From the NCBI GenBank assembly GCA_013400975.1, contig WBMZ01015587.1, forward strand, positions 1-64,000: a stretch of 64,000 nt of DNA. The letters are read 5' to 3'. The DNA comes from Atrichornis clamosus (lineage: Eukaryota > Chordata > Aves > Passeriformes > Menuridae). Shown piece after piece: positions 49,359-62,600 of this stretch (its first letter is position 1; each line of letters begins with the position of its first letter). The notes beneath the pieces are model-generated. The model ran no database searches. It saw only the letters and a list, made by a program, of their open reading frames with translations, and had not been told where the DNA came from. A program made the position numbers and the translations under genes.

Positions 49359-51437
49359 AAGACTATGTTGAATGAATTAAAGGCCTTTATGTGAATTCCT
49401 AAAAGTAGAGATTCCTCTAAAAGTCCTGGCTATAAGTCCCTCTGCCATATGCTCCTCAAAAATCCTTGAAAGAGCAAAGCAAATCCATAATGCAACTCCC
49501 CATGATACAACATTTTTCTAATCTTCCCCATACCACAGCTTTATCCTTAATGACATTAATATTTGTTTGGTTTGCTTCTATTTGAATTTGACAGATTGTC
49601 TATATAATAAGCATCTTAAACCTAATTTTTCAGATGCCAGTAAAGATAGATCTGTTCATAAGGGTAAATAACCTGTTTTGAATAGTGTTCTGAAAGCAGT
49701 GGCCAAAGCTATCTATGAAATCTACAATCATAAAAGCTTCCTTTGGAAAAGATTAGAGACAAAATATTTCATTTGCTTTGTTAATGTCCTTTCATTTGAG
49801 TCATAATTATATCCAAACTGCAGCTTCTGAGGGCCACACAGAATAATACAAATGCCTTTGTTTCTGTGGATTCATGTTCCGTTGTTTCCATTCCCATTGC
49901 AATCCTGGTTACATGAATGAGAAATCTGAATGCAAAGGCATGCAGTATTCTGGGAGTTATAAGAAGCTGAAATGCTTTGATGTTCTTTCCAAAGCCTATA
50001 GTCTGATTCACTATTCTTTTCCCACTGTGTCTTGGCCATAGCTTTCCTTGGTCTTCATGTTAGCCATTGAGCACCCTCCAGATCTGAACTGTGATAGAGA
50101 TGTTGCCATGCAAAAACATCACCCCATCAACCTGAGAGTCTCACCAGAAACTGGTGTGTCCCAGAGAGGTCATTTCCCTGCCAAGCCTGTGTTCCACAAG
50201 GTGCTGCACTAACTGCTCACAGGTAACTACTAGAAGGGACAGTGAGCACATGCCTTATTTGCTAAATTCCTCCCTTCTGAATTTAGAACCACTCTTTTTT
50301 ACTCATTTTGTCAGCAGTTAATGGTGATATTCTGGTTTAATATCTAGGGCTTAATGCCAGCACAAATTAAGCAATGGGGAAATAAAGGGGACCTGGACAA
50401 GTCCTTGATGAAAAATAGAAAATGTGAAGGTTCAGAAACTTCTGCAGAACTTAGACCCTGATCCAGATCCAGAATTACTTGTGTCTCTTGTGTGTTACAT
50501 GGGAATTCAAAGGTTGAAACTAATCCTGAGAATATTAATGTCATGACATAACCTTTGCAGCTGAAATGTCCTTTCTTGCTAGGCTACAGAATTCCTCACT
50601 TCTAGGCAATACTGAAAACATCCACTGACAAGCTTTGCCTTTATTTAGTCCTCAGAATACCCAGTCTTAGTTGATAGATATCCTGAATAAAGAGGAGCAC
50701 AGATTTGATGCAAGACAGATGAGACGTATCTAAAAAAAAAAGACATTATTTTCTATCATACGCAGCAGTAAGAATAAGGGAACAACATAACTCAAATCAG
50801 AGCTGGTACACTGTAAATTATTTCCAAAAAGCACTCAGAAAGTCTTTCAAGTAAAATCAACAGACTTTACCACAGACAGGCTAAAATACAACACAACACA
50901 TTTCTAACATCAAATGCTACTAGTGTAAAAAGAAATAGAATAACCAAAGTAGCAAGAACATCTCAATAATTCAGTTTGATAAACTAATTCTAACCAACTA
51001 GACAGTGTTGCCTAAAATCATCTCTCTGGTATATTAAGTCATTGTCTCATGTTTCTTCTCTGATAGTAGCTTGGATTCAGAAAGTCCTTTCATTCTAAGT
51101 GTATTTTAAAATATTTTTCTGTATGTTGACATTACTGATACAAGCCGATTCTCCTGTCCACACTGCAGAAATTGTGAATATTCTGCATGTGGAAATCATG
51201 GTGATAACAACCTGAGCCCTGCACAGGGAATGAGAACAGAATATCCAATTGAGATCTGCAGTGCAGATAAGCACTCTGCACCGAGAACAGAAGATGTGAA
51301 TTTTACCCATACATCAAAAACATGGGGTATTCTGAAACTTGCTTATCCTTAAGTGGCATGAAAACACAAAGAGAAAAAAGCCTTTCTGATGTCTGATAAT
51401 GAGAAACATGGTTGATTTTCAGACTTGAAACTATTTA

Positions 51438-51482
51438 ACACACACACACAAACACACATATGAGAGAGAATGAGAGAGAGGG
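51438..51482. repeat. Compound (AC)n / (GA)n microsatellite
   Basis: ACACACACACACAAACACACA passes into TATGAGAGAGAATGAGAGAGAGGG. Two dinucleotide runs lie side by side, both interrupted. Confidence 0.85.
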
Positions 51483-52573
51483 AAATATTTGAAAAAAACT
51501 TTGGAATTAAATGAAAAAAATTACTTACTACAGTAGACATCAACTAATGGATCAAATTTATTTTGTGACAATTTGAAAAGGCAGGGGGATTTTACTAAGC
51601 ACTTCCAAAAATATTCACTAGAAAACACAGCAAATATGTTATAAACTCATTTAAGCCACAGAGCTCATCAACGCTGTTTGCAATTATGAAATCATTTGGG
51701 GATACGGTATTTTTTTAGAAGGAATTGTTTTGCTCTTAGATGAAAACCACATCATAGTCCTTCAGACATAAATCTTTTATTGTATCTTCAAGAAAGAAAC
51801 TGGAAATTGTGCAACAAGGCGCCACTGATAAAATGTAAGTATCCCCTTGGAGTAATCTGGATGAGCTCATTACTTGAGGAAGATAACAGGATATGTCATG
51901 GTTACAAAACACTGCTTTTCCTTTTCAGTTAGTGACAGAGGAACACAATGAACATAGTCCTGCGGACAATGTAAAACAAAACGCTTGGCTGTTCAGGACA
52001 GAAACAACCTCTGAGCCTTAGCTTTGATTTACTTGAGTTTAGAGTTCGAAATAAACCCCGTTCAGTGTCAGGTGGACCACTTCCTTTTCATTCTGTGCAG
52101 GTAGAATTAGCATCATAGCCAAGGGCTGCACATCAAAGACAAGCAAAAGGAAAATAACATATGAGGTAAACTGATGCAGTGATCTGACAGAACTTATTTC
52201 AGATGTAACCTGTGACAGTCTGAGCCTTCAGACTTCATTCATTGATTTTGTCTCATTTTCATGCACATTTCATTTGTTACTTAAATAATCAATATAAATC
52301 TGTGATTCTTAAGCCTAGGTTGGTATTGTCATGTGTTTACAGCAGCAACTTGTCTGAGAGAGAATTCCACTGTCACTTCTCGAGTTTCTTAGGCACTGAG
52401 GTGACAGTCTTGCTAGGTGAATGGGAGAGCTTGTACAATTATGTCCTGATACACATATGTCTTACATATATAATCTTCTATAGTTGAAATTGGTGATACT
52501 GACAGTAAGTAAAGACTTAATTGACAGTGAGAAAGAGGCAAAGGATGAAATTTAAACTGGGGGAAGCAAAGGG

Positions 52574-52820
52574 AATCATAGAATCATCAAGACTGGAAAC
52601 GACTTCTAAGACTATCAAGTCCAGGCATCAACTCAACACCTCCACCATTAAATCATGTCCTCAAGTGCCATATGCACATTTTTGAACACTGCCAGGGATG
52701 GTGACTCCATTGCTTTCCTTGGTCAGCCTCTTCCAATGCTTGATAACTCTTCCATGAAGAAACTTTTCCTAATATGGAGACTATCCTTCTCTGGTGCAAC
52801 TTGAGGCCATTTCCTCAAAT
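52574..52820 (-). mobile_element. CR1 LINE 3' fragment
   Basis: The + strand starts AATCATAGAATCATCAAGAC, the reverse complement of the ATTCTATGAT microsatellite that ends CR1. It continues through TCAAGTCCAGGCATCAAC, CAGGGATGGTGACTCCATTG, CTCTTCCAATGCTTGATAAC and TTTTCCTAATATGGAGACTA to TGAGGCCATTTCCTC, all in the order of a CR1 3' untranslated region. The fragment is about 247 bp and 5'-truncated, with no reverse transcriptase sequence present. An A-rich, low-complexity tract (52,829-52,880) directly follows the truncated end. This is the clearest single LINE call in the window. Confidence 0.9.
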
Positions 52821-52828
52821 TCAAGTGC

Positions 52829-52880
52829 TTAGCCAAAAAAAAAATCCCCAAAAGCAAAAAAACCCAGCAAAAAATGAACC
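52829..52880. repeat. A-rich low-complexity tract beside the CR1 fragment
   Basis: Runs of 5-10 A's are separated by CCCC, GC and CCCAGC (for example AATCCCCAAAAGC). It directly follows the truncated 5' end of the CR1 fragment at 52,574-52,820. Confidence 0.7.
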
Positions 52881-53884
52881 CCAGTTGAAATATCAAATAC
52901 AGAAAGCCCTTCAAAATTTGACCTGTTTTCAGAAGCCAGGAAGCCACGTTTAATTCTCATCCAAATTCTCTTTGTAAAACATCCATCCTGTCTTCAGGTG
53001 AAGTAAAAATCCAAAGCACAAATGAGTGACCAGCAGGAGAACTGTGTAGGAAGAGCAAGAGGGAGGACTCAAGGTTACAGCCTTTCATCTCTGCCATTCC
53101 TCTTACTGCTGTCCCAAGATGCAGCCAGGCAGCCATAAATGCACCCAAAACTAGGGAACAAAAACAACAGCAGCTGGGATTAAGATATATGGAGGAAATA
53201 ATCTGGAGTTTGAGGTAAAAGGTTACCCCATGGTAACAGCTGACTCTTGAAGATATAAAAGACCTTATCCAAAAAAAGAGTTTGTTGTTTCCAATCGGCA
53301 AGTAGAGTGGCTGGCATCTTTTATGCTCCATGTACCTCACAAGTCATTCTGATCAGCCCAGCTGGACAGACACGTCTTGGTGATTGGGAGTCTCTCTCAT
53401 TGAAACAGGACAGATTACATGTTTGGGAATGAATCTGTTTGTTTTAAAGTACTACCTTCCTCTTCCGTAAGGTCTCTTATTGAGTCCATCACATCCTATT
53501 CTGCTTCTATTAATCCTTATTCCTCATATTCCTGATAAACCTGTTCTTGTTTCTGAAAATAAATAGATACAAATGCCTGCTTTTAATGTGCAAACAACAA
53601 TACATATTTCCTCTTCCTGATAAACAGCACTGCTACATCAGTGAAAGCCTAAAGAATCTTTCCCTGCCTAATGCTCATGGGGTTGGATAAATACCATTCA
53701 GTGTTGAGGTCACTCCACCAGCCGGTGAACCAGGGAAAGTGGCTGAGACGTGCTGGTGAAAAAACTCAGGCATTTGAAAAATATATCTGCTTAAAGGAAA
53801 GGCCTCTCCCACAAGTCCTTGCGGTTGGAATGTAACCTTCCCCCCCAGCCCCTCAGATAAGATTAAAACCACCTCTCCCAGCAG
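52881..53884. other. Unique non-coding DNA up to the solo LTR
   Basis: No gene. A 127-codon minus-strand frame (52,957-53,340) has no recognised domain. Confidence 0.5.
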
Positions 53885-53888
53885 CCTA
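53885..53888. repeat. 5' copy of the 4-bp target-site duplication (CCTA)
   Basis: CCTA directly precedes the TGTGG start of the LTR and is matched by CCTA at 54,281-54,284 directly after its CA end. The pair fixes the insertion boundaries to the base. Confidence 0.7.
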
Positions 53889-53994
53889 TGTGGCTGCTTC
53901 CTGCCCCGGCCCTCTGCCCTGCCCCTTCCCTCTGCTCACTGGCTCCCTTCCCCGGCTCCGCCTTTGTACCGCCTCTGTGCCCTCAGACCCCTCC

Positions 53995-54000
53995 ATAAAA
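53995..54000 (+). promoter_or_regulatory. TATA-like box of the solo LTR
   Basis: ATAAAA within CCTCCATAAAAGCAGGG lies inside the LTR, preceded by C-rich sequence resembling Sp1/KLF-type sites. Transcription would start about 25-30 bp downstream, near 54,020-54,030. This is a sequence-motif call only. Confidence 0.55.
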
Positions 54001-54048
54001 GCAGGGTCCCCACGTGCCTCGTCCTCTTCGCCCGTCCATGCTTTCAGG

Positions 54049-54054
54049 AATAAA
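54049..54054 (+). terminator. Polyadenylation signal AATAAA of the solo LTR
   Basis: A canonical AATAAA lies about 54 bp after the TATA-like box, so the R region would be short. The downstream stretch contains T-rich and GT-rich sequence (CTCTTTGTCTCTGGTG near 54,095), as expected of a downstream poly(A) element. Function in the host is not shown. Confidence 0.5.
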
Positions 54055-54280
54055 CCATCTCTCCGTGGAACTCGGTGAGCGGAGGCCCTCCTGACTCTTT
54101 GTCTCTGGTGATTTGAGCTATCCGCCATAGGGTGTGGGGTGCGTGCCACCGGCGCCGAGCAGCAGCGCAGGGCAGAAAGAGGGGCGTGCTAGCAGGCGAA
54201 ACTGCACCCGATCTGTCCCTCTCTCGAGACAGGTTGGGGTACACAGCAGCTACCTCCGACTGCCCCATTGAGCCCCCACA

Positions 54281-54284
54281 ACCT
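54281..54284. repeat. 3' copy of the 4-bp target-site duplication (CCTA)
   Basis: Partner of 53,885-53,888. The two copies are identical over 4 bp, so the insertion either is not very old or was spared mutation here. Confidence 0.7.
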
Positions 54285-55424
54285 AAAACCCCATGGCTTT
54301 TTTAATTCAGTAGCACCTACTGAAAGCAGATTAAAACTCATTAAAATACCGCTATTTTAGGGGGATTCTTTGTTATGCATAGATCATCAGTAGCATCTTT
54401 GCAGAGCACCACAAGCATCTTCCAGAGAAAACAGGTACATACCATGTACCTGAGAACTCATTTGTTCAAATAAGAAGTTAGAGCAAGAGGAGCTGTCTAC
54501 CATAGCAGAGTGAAAATAGTCATCCAAGGGGTAATGTCCATTTATTACCAATGTAATTCTTCAACTAACAGTGCAACATCAGTTTCTGTCTTCTGTTGAG
54601 CACCAGTAATATTACCCTTGTAAAAACAGATTCTTGCTTCAGTTACAAACATGGTCAAATCCCGACTAGCAAAAGGTGCACAGCATAGTCATCATTTCAG
54701 AAACTAGGTTCACAGATTTCATTTCCCAAACATTACTTGCCTAAGTGTTGATATTTACAGTCATCTTGTTCTTCTGTTTTCTGGACCTAGCTGAAAGTCA
54801 CATCTCCACATGCAGAGGTTTCCTAATGCACAACCTGAAAATACCATTGGACACCTCTACAAAGTGTGTTGGAGTCTTCTGAGGAAGGGTTTAACATAGG
54901 AATAGTGTCTGTTAATATTCCTAATAATTTCTGCGTGTGTTCTGACAATACCCAGCTCTTGCAGACCCAAACTGACACCCGTGGTTTACCTGAAGAGAGT
55001 GTCCATGCATAGTTGCAGTGGGCTGCAGACACTATTTGCCATCAATGGCTCTGTTTCTCTCAGTGTGGGACCCATCACTGCAACATTAACCTGTTGTTAA
55101 TGGACTTTGCTGCTTCTCTGTTCGTGCAGCCACGCTTGTGTTTTCACTTCCCTCCAATAGGCAGGACTTGTTCCTATCTTCCAGGGATGTTTCCCCATAG
55201 CAATACACTGGCTGAAATGCAGGAAGGAACATGGACCATGTCTTCAACAACAAGGATGTTTTGCCTCACGGTCTCAAAGAAAATGGATCCCAGAAAACCT
55301 AGTATAGCATGTTTGATAATAAAATAGTTGAATTGTCTTGTAGGAGCACAGATTGCAGAAAGCAAAGTAAAAGCACAGTATAGAGCAATGCTGTACACTC
55401 TTGTTCAAGGCATCCATCCAGTGA
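54285..55424. other. Unique non-coding DNA after the solo LTR
   Basis: No retroviral internal sequence follows the LTR, which supports the solo-LTR call. No gene recognised. Confidence 0.55.
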
Positions 55425-55500
55425 AGCCTCTTTGGGTCTGAACTAGAAGGGATGGGTTAGACTCTTTTGGGCATTTTCAACTCTGCAATGCAATGGTCCT
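55425..55500 (+). mobile_element. Possible old CR1 3' end
   Basis: GAACTAGAAGGGATGGGTTAG followed by a TTTTGGGCATTTTCAACTC-type stretch and GCAATGCAATGG resembles the last 60-70 bases of CR1 in the sense orientation ('gaactagatgatc...ttccaaccc...attctatg'). Many positions differ and the terminal ATTCTATGAT repeat is missing. It could be chance similarity. Confidence 0.35.
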
Positions 55501-56519
55501 GTTTCACTGCATGAACAGACCTCACTAGTAACTCTGGGTCAAGATATGGCCCAGCTCCTTAAGAAACCCAAAATATTTGGTGTTTGTTATGATCTTTTAA
55601 ACTTAATTGTTTCCATGCATTGTAGGTAAAGGTAAACGAACCAGTTCCTACCTTCTCAGTAAGTTAATCCTACTCTACATACTGTGGCTTAAATATTACA
55701 CTCCCTGGAGATCAGAGCACTAGGCATTATTTAGAAGCATGTAAAAATCATACTGCCAACAGGTTGGAGAATAGAATAGGTTCATCCAGTGTAGTGGAAG
55801 AATTGACAGTATGGTGCTGGCTAGTAAAGAAAAGATAATGAATAAAATACTGTATCAATAAAAATATTTAATTGAATCCACAGAACATGCAAAATTTTGT
55901 AGGGAAGGTATGCTTTTGTTGAAATCTCATATTAAGCAAACAGATGCCAAAAGCAAACTGAATTAAGTCATCTGCTTAGCTCTAGCAAAATGTTCCTCCA
56001 TCTTCTCAAGGAATAAAAGAACAAAATTCAACTGAGAAGTTCATTTCTTGCAAATACAGGCACCCAAGTATCTCTGTACATCCAAAATCCTGACAAAATG
56101 AGACTTCTTAAAAATTCTGTTTAGATTCAGTGTAACATAGGTTTGTCTGCACTGAGCTGAGACACACAACTAAGTCCTCCCTTGCATGAAATCCAGGCTT
56201 ATCTGCAACCCACATAGTGATGTAGCACAAAGTCATGGTCTTTGTCTTGCATATAAAGTCATGAACCAAAAGAAAAGACATTTCAGTTATGGTGAAGTGC
56301 TGCAAGCCACAACCCCATGCTCAGATGAGCCCCTGAGAGACTACAGAAGGCATAACCAAGACCATATGATGATCCACTGGAAGAAGACACTTTGATAATT
56401 TGTTTTGGGTAATCATTGTGGGTAGGTACATTTATCTATAAAGAATATATATTCTTCAATTCACTGAACAGCAGTAGCTCTAAGTACAAACACATTGAGG
56501 TTGTCAGTGTCAAAGATGA

Positions 56520-56605
56520 CTAAAGCTTGGTCTGTACTGCGAAGAGGAGGCTCCCTTGCTACCACCCAAAGTCTACAATTCTGGCAGGAGCTTTTACACA
56601 TTCTA
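56520..56605. repeat. Possible old DNA-transposon fragment
   Basis: TAAAGCTTGGTCTGTACTGC resembles the 'aaggcctggtctacact' end shared by many sauropsid hAT-type non-autonomous elements, and CAATTCTGGCAGGAGCTTTT resembles their interior. Only one end is seen and no terminal inverted repeat partner was found. Confidence 0.3.
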
Positions 56606-59600
56606 AAGGTTTGATTTCCCTAAACAATGGGTAGAAGATTTGTCTGTTGGCAGCCACAGATCTGCAAGTTAAGACTTAAATAATTTGGTAGATCTGTCTG
56701 ATGTTACCACTTAGAATTACAGAGGGTCTTAAAACCCAGTGAGAATAATACATAAAAACAATAAAAATGTAGGGATTAAGATAACACATCTTTTGCTGAC
56801 CTTCTGCAAGTCTGCATACTTTACAAATGGCACACACTAGGTCTGTTAGCAACTTTAAACTTTTAAACACCTTTTTTCTGTTTCCTGTTTTATCACGTAT
56901 ATAATCTGAGGCAAACTTTCAGTACCCAAAGACAACTATTTTGTGCTAACTCTACCATTATGAGATACTATCTCAGAAAAAGAGAACCAAGATACACAAG
57001 GCAGCTGCTACTTTGAAAAGAGGAAACATAGTTGTTTTTATGAGCTATGGCAAGAATCAGTTTGTTCGATCACAAGCTACTGATTTTTTTTTTCTCATTT
57101 TAATGGCAAGGGAAGGTGTACGGAGTGAATTAATGTCCCTCCACTGACAAGTGGTCATAAGCATAGGAGTAGCCACACTGGCCAGCTCAGGAAACCAGTT
57201 TGTTCACTTCCCTCTCTCCAAATGTAATCATCAATGCATGTTTTATGGAAAAACATTAGAAATAAAGCAAATACAGAGTGGTTTTCCCCAGTGTGTTCTT
57301 TTGGTTTCTGAGAGCTATCCAACACGGGATTCCTGAGGTATGATTGGATCGATACCATTATTTTCAGTAGCCACCAATGCATGTCTTCATCTTTTCCTGC
57401 AGAAAGTAACTTTTGAAAGCACTCTGTCTTGATTGCTTAGAATTATCTATTACATTTGTGTCATTTTGCCTTCTATGATCATCTGCTATTATTTTATGAC
57501 CTTGCTTTTATACATTCACACATATCTACTGGGTTCCCATGGTCCTTCAGCTACAGAGTCGGGGTTTTTTATGAGAATCAGGGCTAAGATCACAAAAAAT
57601 AGCTTCAAAAAGAAGCTTCTAATCTTTTTATTTTGTGATAAATTGCTGAACTATTTTCAAGAAGATCCATGTGAGACATGAACCAATTCTGAAATCTTTC
57701 ATCTATTTTAAAATTGTATTTATTTGTATAATAAAAATAAGGATAATAAAGAATACAGTGTGAATATACTCAGACCATAGAATATTTAGGGATCAGGGCT
57801 TAAAATAAGATTCACACCCTTGAAGGGAGATGAATTTCCAGAAAACTTGAAATATTTGGTATAGAATCTATAGAAGTAATAGCCAAGTGTATTCACTTGA
57901 CAAGCAGGTAAAATATTATATTTCAAATTACATTTATTACTGCTATTGTCACTAGGTCATGCACCCCTATAAATAAACAAGAAACAAAAACCTCATTAAT
58001 GTTATAGCTATGTCATCAGAACTAATTATTTTTTGCATTAGGGAGTCCTGTATGATTGATTTTAAAAGGCAGTTAAAAAGAAAACTGTTTTAGTATACTG
58101 GATCAAAAACAAACAACAAGGCATTAAAATAGTAACAGAACTGATGGATTAAAGTGCACATAGGAAAGACAACAGTGAATTGCCTGGCATTTTGGAATAG
58201 CAAAAGCTAGGATAAAAAGAATTCAGTTTCCAATCAACAAAAACTGGCAAAAAGGCAGAAATCCACACTCCCTCAGATTTATGCTTTATCTGCCAATTAG
58301 CATTAGCAGGCCTGATCTAGGTGTCTCGCCATCATAAAAAAACAACAAACCTTGAATGTGTTATCACCACAGAATGTGTAATTACTTTAATGACCAGCTG
58401 AAAATTACAGTGTGATGAATTTGCAAATTTGTATATATTTATTGTAGAGATAAAGCTGTTGGAGTAGATATAATCTATACTTGTGTTTAAAATCCTGGTT
58501 TCAATTCTGTCAGTGCCAGCAAACTTTGTACCGAAAATAAACACTAGTTAAATGGTGATAGATTACAATACTGGCTAAACATATAAATTTTTCTGGGCAA
58601 CTGCTGTTCATTGTCTGAAGAAAATAATCTTGAGTAACTGACAGAGCAGATACTTATCCATGTGACCTGAAGAATGTAAAGCTAAACATGTGTTTACATG
58701 ATTGCAAGATGGGATCACTTGCTAATGTCAACCTGATATTTCAACACTGTCACTCAGATATTGCAGACAATAGCACGTATAATATCTACTGAAAAATGTC
58801 AACATTATAAAGTATAAAATAAATAACAATTAAACCCTAAATTATTCAAATGTGCAATTAAAAAAACCCAATTTCTCTTACTTCTGAGATGACTGAGATC
58901 CTATTTTCCCCAAAATAAACAAAGATTTGCCTATGCCAAATGCTCTTCAGCAGCAACTAAACATAAGTGTACAAATAACCTGAGGGAAAAATAAGGCCTG
59001 CATTACACTACATCTCAAATTTGATTACATAAATTATCATTCCACTTTTCAAATCTACTATATATCAGTTGCTGTACAGTACTGTTTCAGTTTTATTTCC
59101 ACTTGCCTCTAATCGCCCATCATCTCTCAAATGCCATGTACTTCACAAGCCCTATGAACAGAAGCCATCTTTCATTATTTCTCTGCTTAATACTTAAGAT
59201 AGTGGACCCTTTTTCTCAGTGAAAACTCTCTACCATTCTTTCCTAACTAAATAATAATGTTCCTGTGGATTTGCAGGTGTAATTTATAAAAGTTCTAGAA
59301 AATCTTCTCCACTGCACTGGTTTAAAGTATGTACTCCTCAGTTACCACTGACACTTATTTTATGAATATAAATTTGGAGGAGAAGAATTTCCTGTTCAAA
59401 TTGAAGTTCCAGAAAACTTTCCAGTTTCCTGGTGAGATAAAGCCAAGGCTCTTTGACACTATTCACCTAAAAAAAAGGAAGAGACAGACATGTTAGGATA
59501 GGCAATGCCAGCATGATTGCAGGCTAGATCCAAGCCACCAATCTGAAGCCAAGACAATTTTGTCAGAAACCCTACATTCCTGCAAAATCTTAGTGTGTTG

Positions 59601-62600
59601 GTAAGGTGATTTTTTAATATATAAAAATAATTTCTATATTAATAATAAATAACTGCTATTTTGTTAGCAGAGTTATAATAGTTTCCAAAAGAATATTCAA
59701 GGGAAGAAACAGAAAGAAATTGTAAAGTATAAATACTTTCTACAGACATAATATTACCTTCAAAGAGATAACTGCAACTAGTGCACTTCAGGTCGAAGTT
59801 AATAAACTGGAAAATGAAGCTTATTTCATGGCTATAGCAGCTGAAGATGTTTGCTTGCTTCTCCCTCATCAATACTGTGTCTAGTAGGAAGATTACAGAA
59901 AACAAAAAACAGCAAAGAACGTATTCAGTGAAGGAGCAGAAACAAACAAAAATTACATACTCAATGTGGTGTAAATCTATAGGTATCATGGGTACAACAC
60001 GGACTGCTGTAGTATGCAGCTAGAAATATCACACACAACATACTGGTATAAAAACAGTAGCCATGAAGAAAATAAAAAGGCAGATAAGTCCTATTCTTTA
60101 TTCCAGGCTTTCTTTGTAAGTTTGTCTTGTTTACCTTGATTTCGTTTCTTTGGAGGAAAACAAGATGGACAATGCTGAAAATTTGCTTGTAGAAGCAGAA
60201 GCTGGTTTATCACAGGCAAAGCAGGAGCAGAAACTTAGCACTGGAGCTGCAGACAGCAGAAGGTGACCAATCAAAACAGCTTGTCTGAGTCTGAGCAGTA
60301 CCAAGTAGCTCTCGGGCTTGTTAGACTCCAAGAAGCAAAAGGGAAAAAAAAAAGTGTGGTAGCACTGCAAGCAGAGCAGATGGGCACCATGCTGTTCTTT
60401 TCTTGCATTTCTCTGTGTCTTCAGCTTTTGGTTGACTGCTTGCAGGATGAGCCTGCTCGGCTCAGGGAGGTAGGAAAGAAGCAGATCTCTCAGAAGCACT
60501 GCAGGTCTGACCTGCTACTCAGGGCTGCCTCGCCACACCGACCTGCTTTTGGCCATCTCCACTGCAAGAGCTTTACTTTAGGAGTTCAAGTGAGAAGCCC
60601 TATTGCTGTAGATCTCTCTGCAGAAGGATATTCACTTTCTGTACAGAACTGAAATCACTTTCATGAAGTGTCTAAAGTAGACAGGGTGAGTCTGGGCTCA
60701 TAATTAAAGAAATAATAGTAATTAGTGATGATCTAGGACTGTGCCTTTCCTTTGTCTTTGACACACCAAAGGTGTATCTTTCCATTGTGGAAGGAAATGC
60801 CAAAAAATACCCCATCCTGACAGAAGAAAGTCATCTGAACCCCAGATCTGGGCTAATGGCTCTAGGTGAAGAAAAGTAAAAACTGCTCCATCTGGCATAC
60901 AGTACCTTGTCTAACATATGCACTTCCCACTGAAGATGCAGATGGCAAACACCTCCCAGAGAGTGAAGCCAGCCAGTCCTACTAGCCCTGAGGGTACACT
61001 GCTGTTTGTGACATGAAGCCTGTGGCATTAATAACTTTTTCTCTACTGGTTGTTCTGTAGTTGTAAGTTCCCACACTATCTCCCACACCTTTTTGGGTGT
61101 GATAAAAACATCCCATAACCATAAACCCAAATGTCCAATTTTTTTCTAGCAATTTGTCCCAGACAGTTATAAATTTTTCAACAAAGCTGCAGAGATTAAA
61201 CAAATGAATATCTGCTTAGCATTTGTGTGATTGCAGCCAGTAAATCTATTTCATCACTACAGCATTACAAAAGCAAATAACCTCTATGGTATTTGTAGTT
61301 GCCAAAAATAAACAGATGAAGGGAATGATACACTGCTTCTGTGAGACTAACACCTAAGCTGTTTGTGGGAAGATAGTCCAAACAGGATGTGCTGATAAAG
61401 ACTGATATACCTGCGTGTACCAATAATTGGACTTCAGTCCATATTTCCTCAAATATTCTATATAGTAATTTTTCTTACATATTATGTCTTCTCTTCTAAG
61501 CTTCAGAAAATTACTTGAACCATCAAGAGTTTGGTTCATCATGAATTTAAAAATTAGCAATTAAAAACTTAGAAAAGCAAAGACAAGTATCAGTAAATAC
61601 AAATATTAAATTGCAAACAGAATATTGACTGATTGCATTACTTCATTCCATATTTAATGCAATAAAATTCTCTTTTTTGCACTCCTGTAGCTGTCACAAT
61701 TTCAGTTGTGCAACTTTAAAAGTCATTGATATAATGTATTTTATCTAATTATTCTATTACACAATATACATAAATAAATCACATGCTACTTGTCATAAAG
61801 CTTATGCACAGTTTCCTTCCTTCATACCTATTCATAAATATACACACATACAAACACATATACATTTCTAGGGACAGCGTGGCAGGTACAGAGCTGCAAC
61901 CACTGCACCGAGTCAGGGTCCTGAAGTTTCTCACTCTCAAATTGCCCTCATTGCAAAAAGGACTTTAGGTTAAATGCACACAGGATGGTTTGTTTTCATA
62001 ATTTCATCCTGGCTTTCCCTATTATCAGTATATGGCTTTTTCCTATGTAGTCTTCTTCATAAAGCAGTAGCACACAGATCAACCCTGGAACTAAAAATTT
62101 ATATTTTTAAAGTAAAATAAATTTATGTCGGGCATTAACATATAAATGTAGAGAACAGACACATTTCTCCAGCTAAAGTGTATTTTTTAAAGACATAATG
62201 GACATAACTTACTTCAGAGTGGAAAATGAAGCACTAATATCATTAAGCAATCTCTGCTTCTTAGTCTTGGTTGTTTCTAACCACAGATTACATCCTTCTC
62301 CTCCCTTCCTCTTCTCTGATGAGAAAGGGTCTTGCAAAAGAGTGGGAGGACATGGTAGGTAGAGAATTAATGGGTTCAAACAAAAAGTAATTAAAATCTT
62401 GGTAACACAACAAAAAGTTAAATAATGAGGCAAAACCTAGTTGTCTGTTGTTTGTTGTTTAGATTTTTTTCTAGAAGGAAAATGTGCTGCAAGGATTAGA
62501 TAAACTGCAGCCACTGCAAATTCAGCTGGAAAGCAATAACTAAATGAAAGGTTCTGCTCCATCCCAAAAAGGTAGCAGAAACTATTCCAGGACACACAAG

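Larger units (their letters stand above)
48326..52573. other. Unique non-coding DNA
   Basis: Only the simple repeats at 49.3 and 51.4 kb stand out. Confidence 0.5.
53889..54280 (+). mobile_element. Solitary endogenous-retrovirus LTR (class I/gamma-like)
   Basis: This is a GC-rich block of about 392 bp in AT-rich surroundings. It begins TGTGGCTGC and ends GCCCCCACA, so its termini form an imperfect inverted repeat with the TG...CA ends of an LTR. It is flanked by a direct repeat CCTA (53,885-53,888 and 54,281-54,284), the 4-bp duplication typical of gammaretrovirus-like elements; a fifth flanking base is G on one side and A on the other. A TATA-like CATAAAAG lies at about 53,994 and an AATAAA at 54,049-54,054, in the right order for U3-R-U5 on the + strand. 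No gag, pol or env and no second LTR follow, so this is most likely a recombinational solo LTR. The class assignment rests on the 4-bp duplication and general layout and is inferred. It could still supply a promoter or poly(A) signal to nearby DNA. Confidence 0.85.

Noticed and set aside
53886..54268. Open frames (87 and 74 codons) on the minus strand and 62 codons on the plus strand
   Set aside because: They lie inside the solo LTR and reflect its GC-rich composition; LTRs of this type do not encode proteins.
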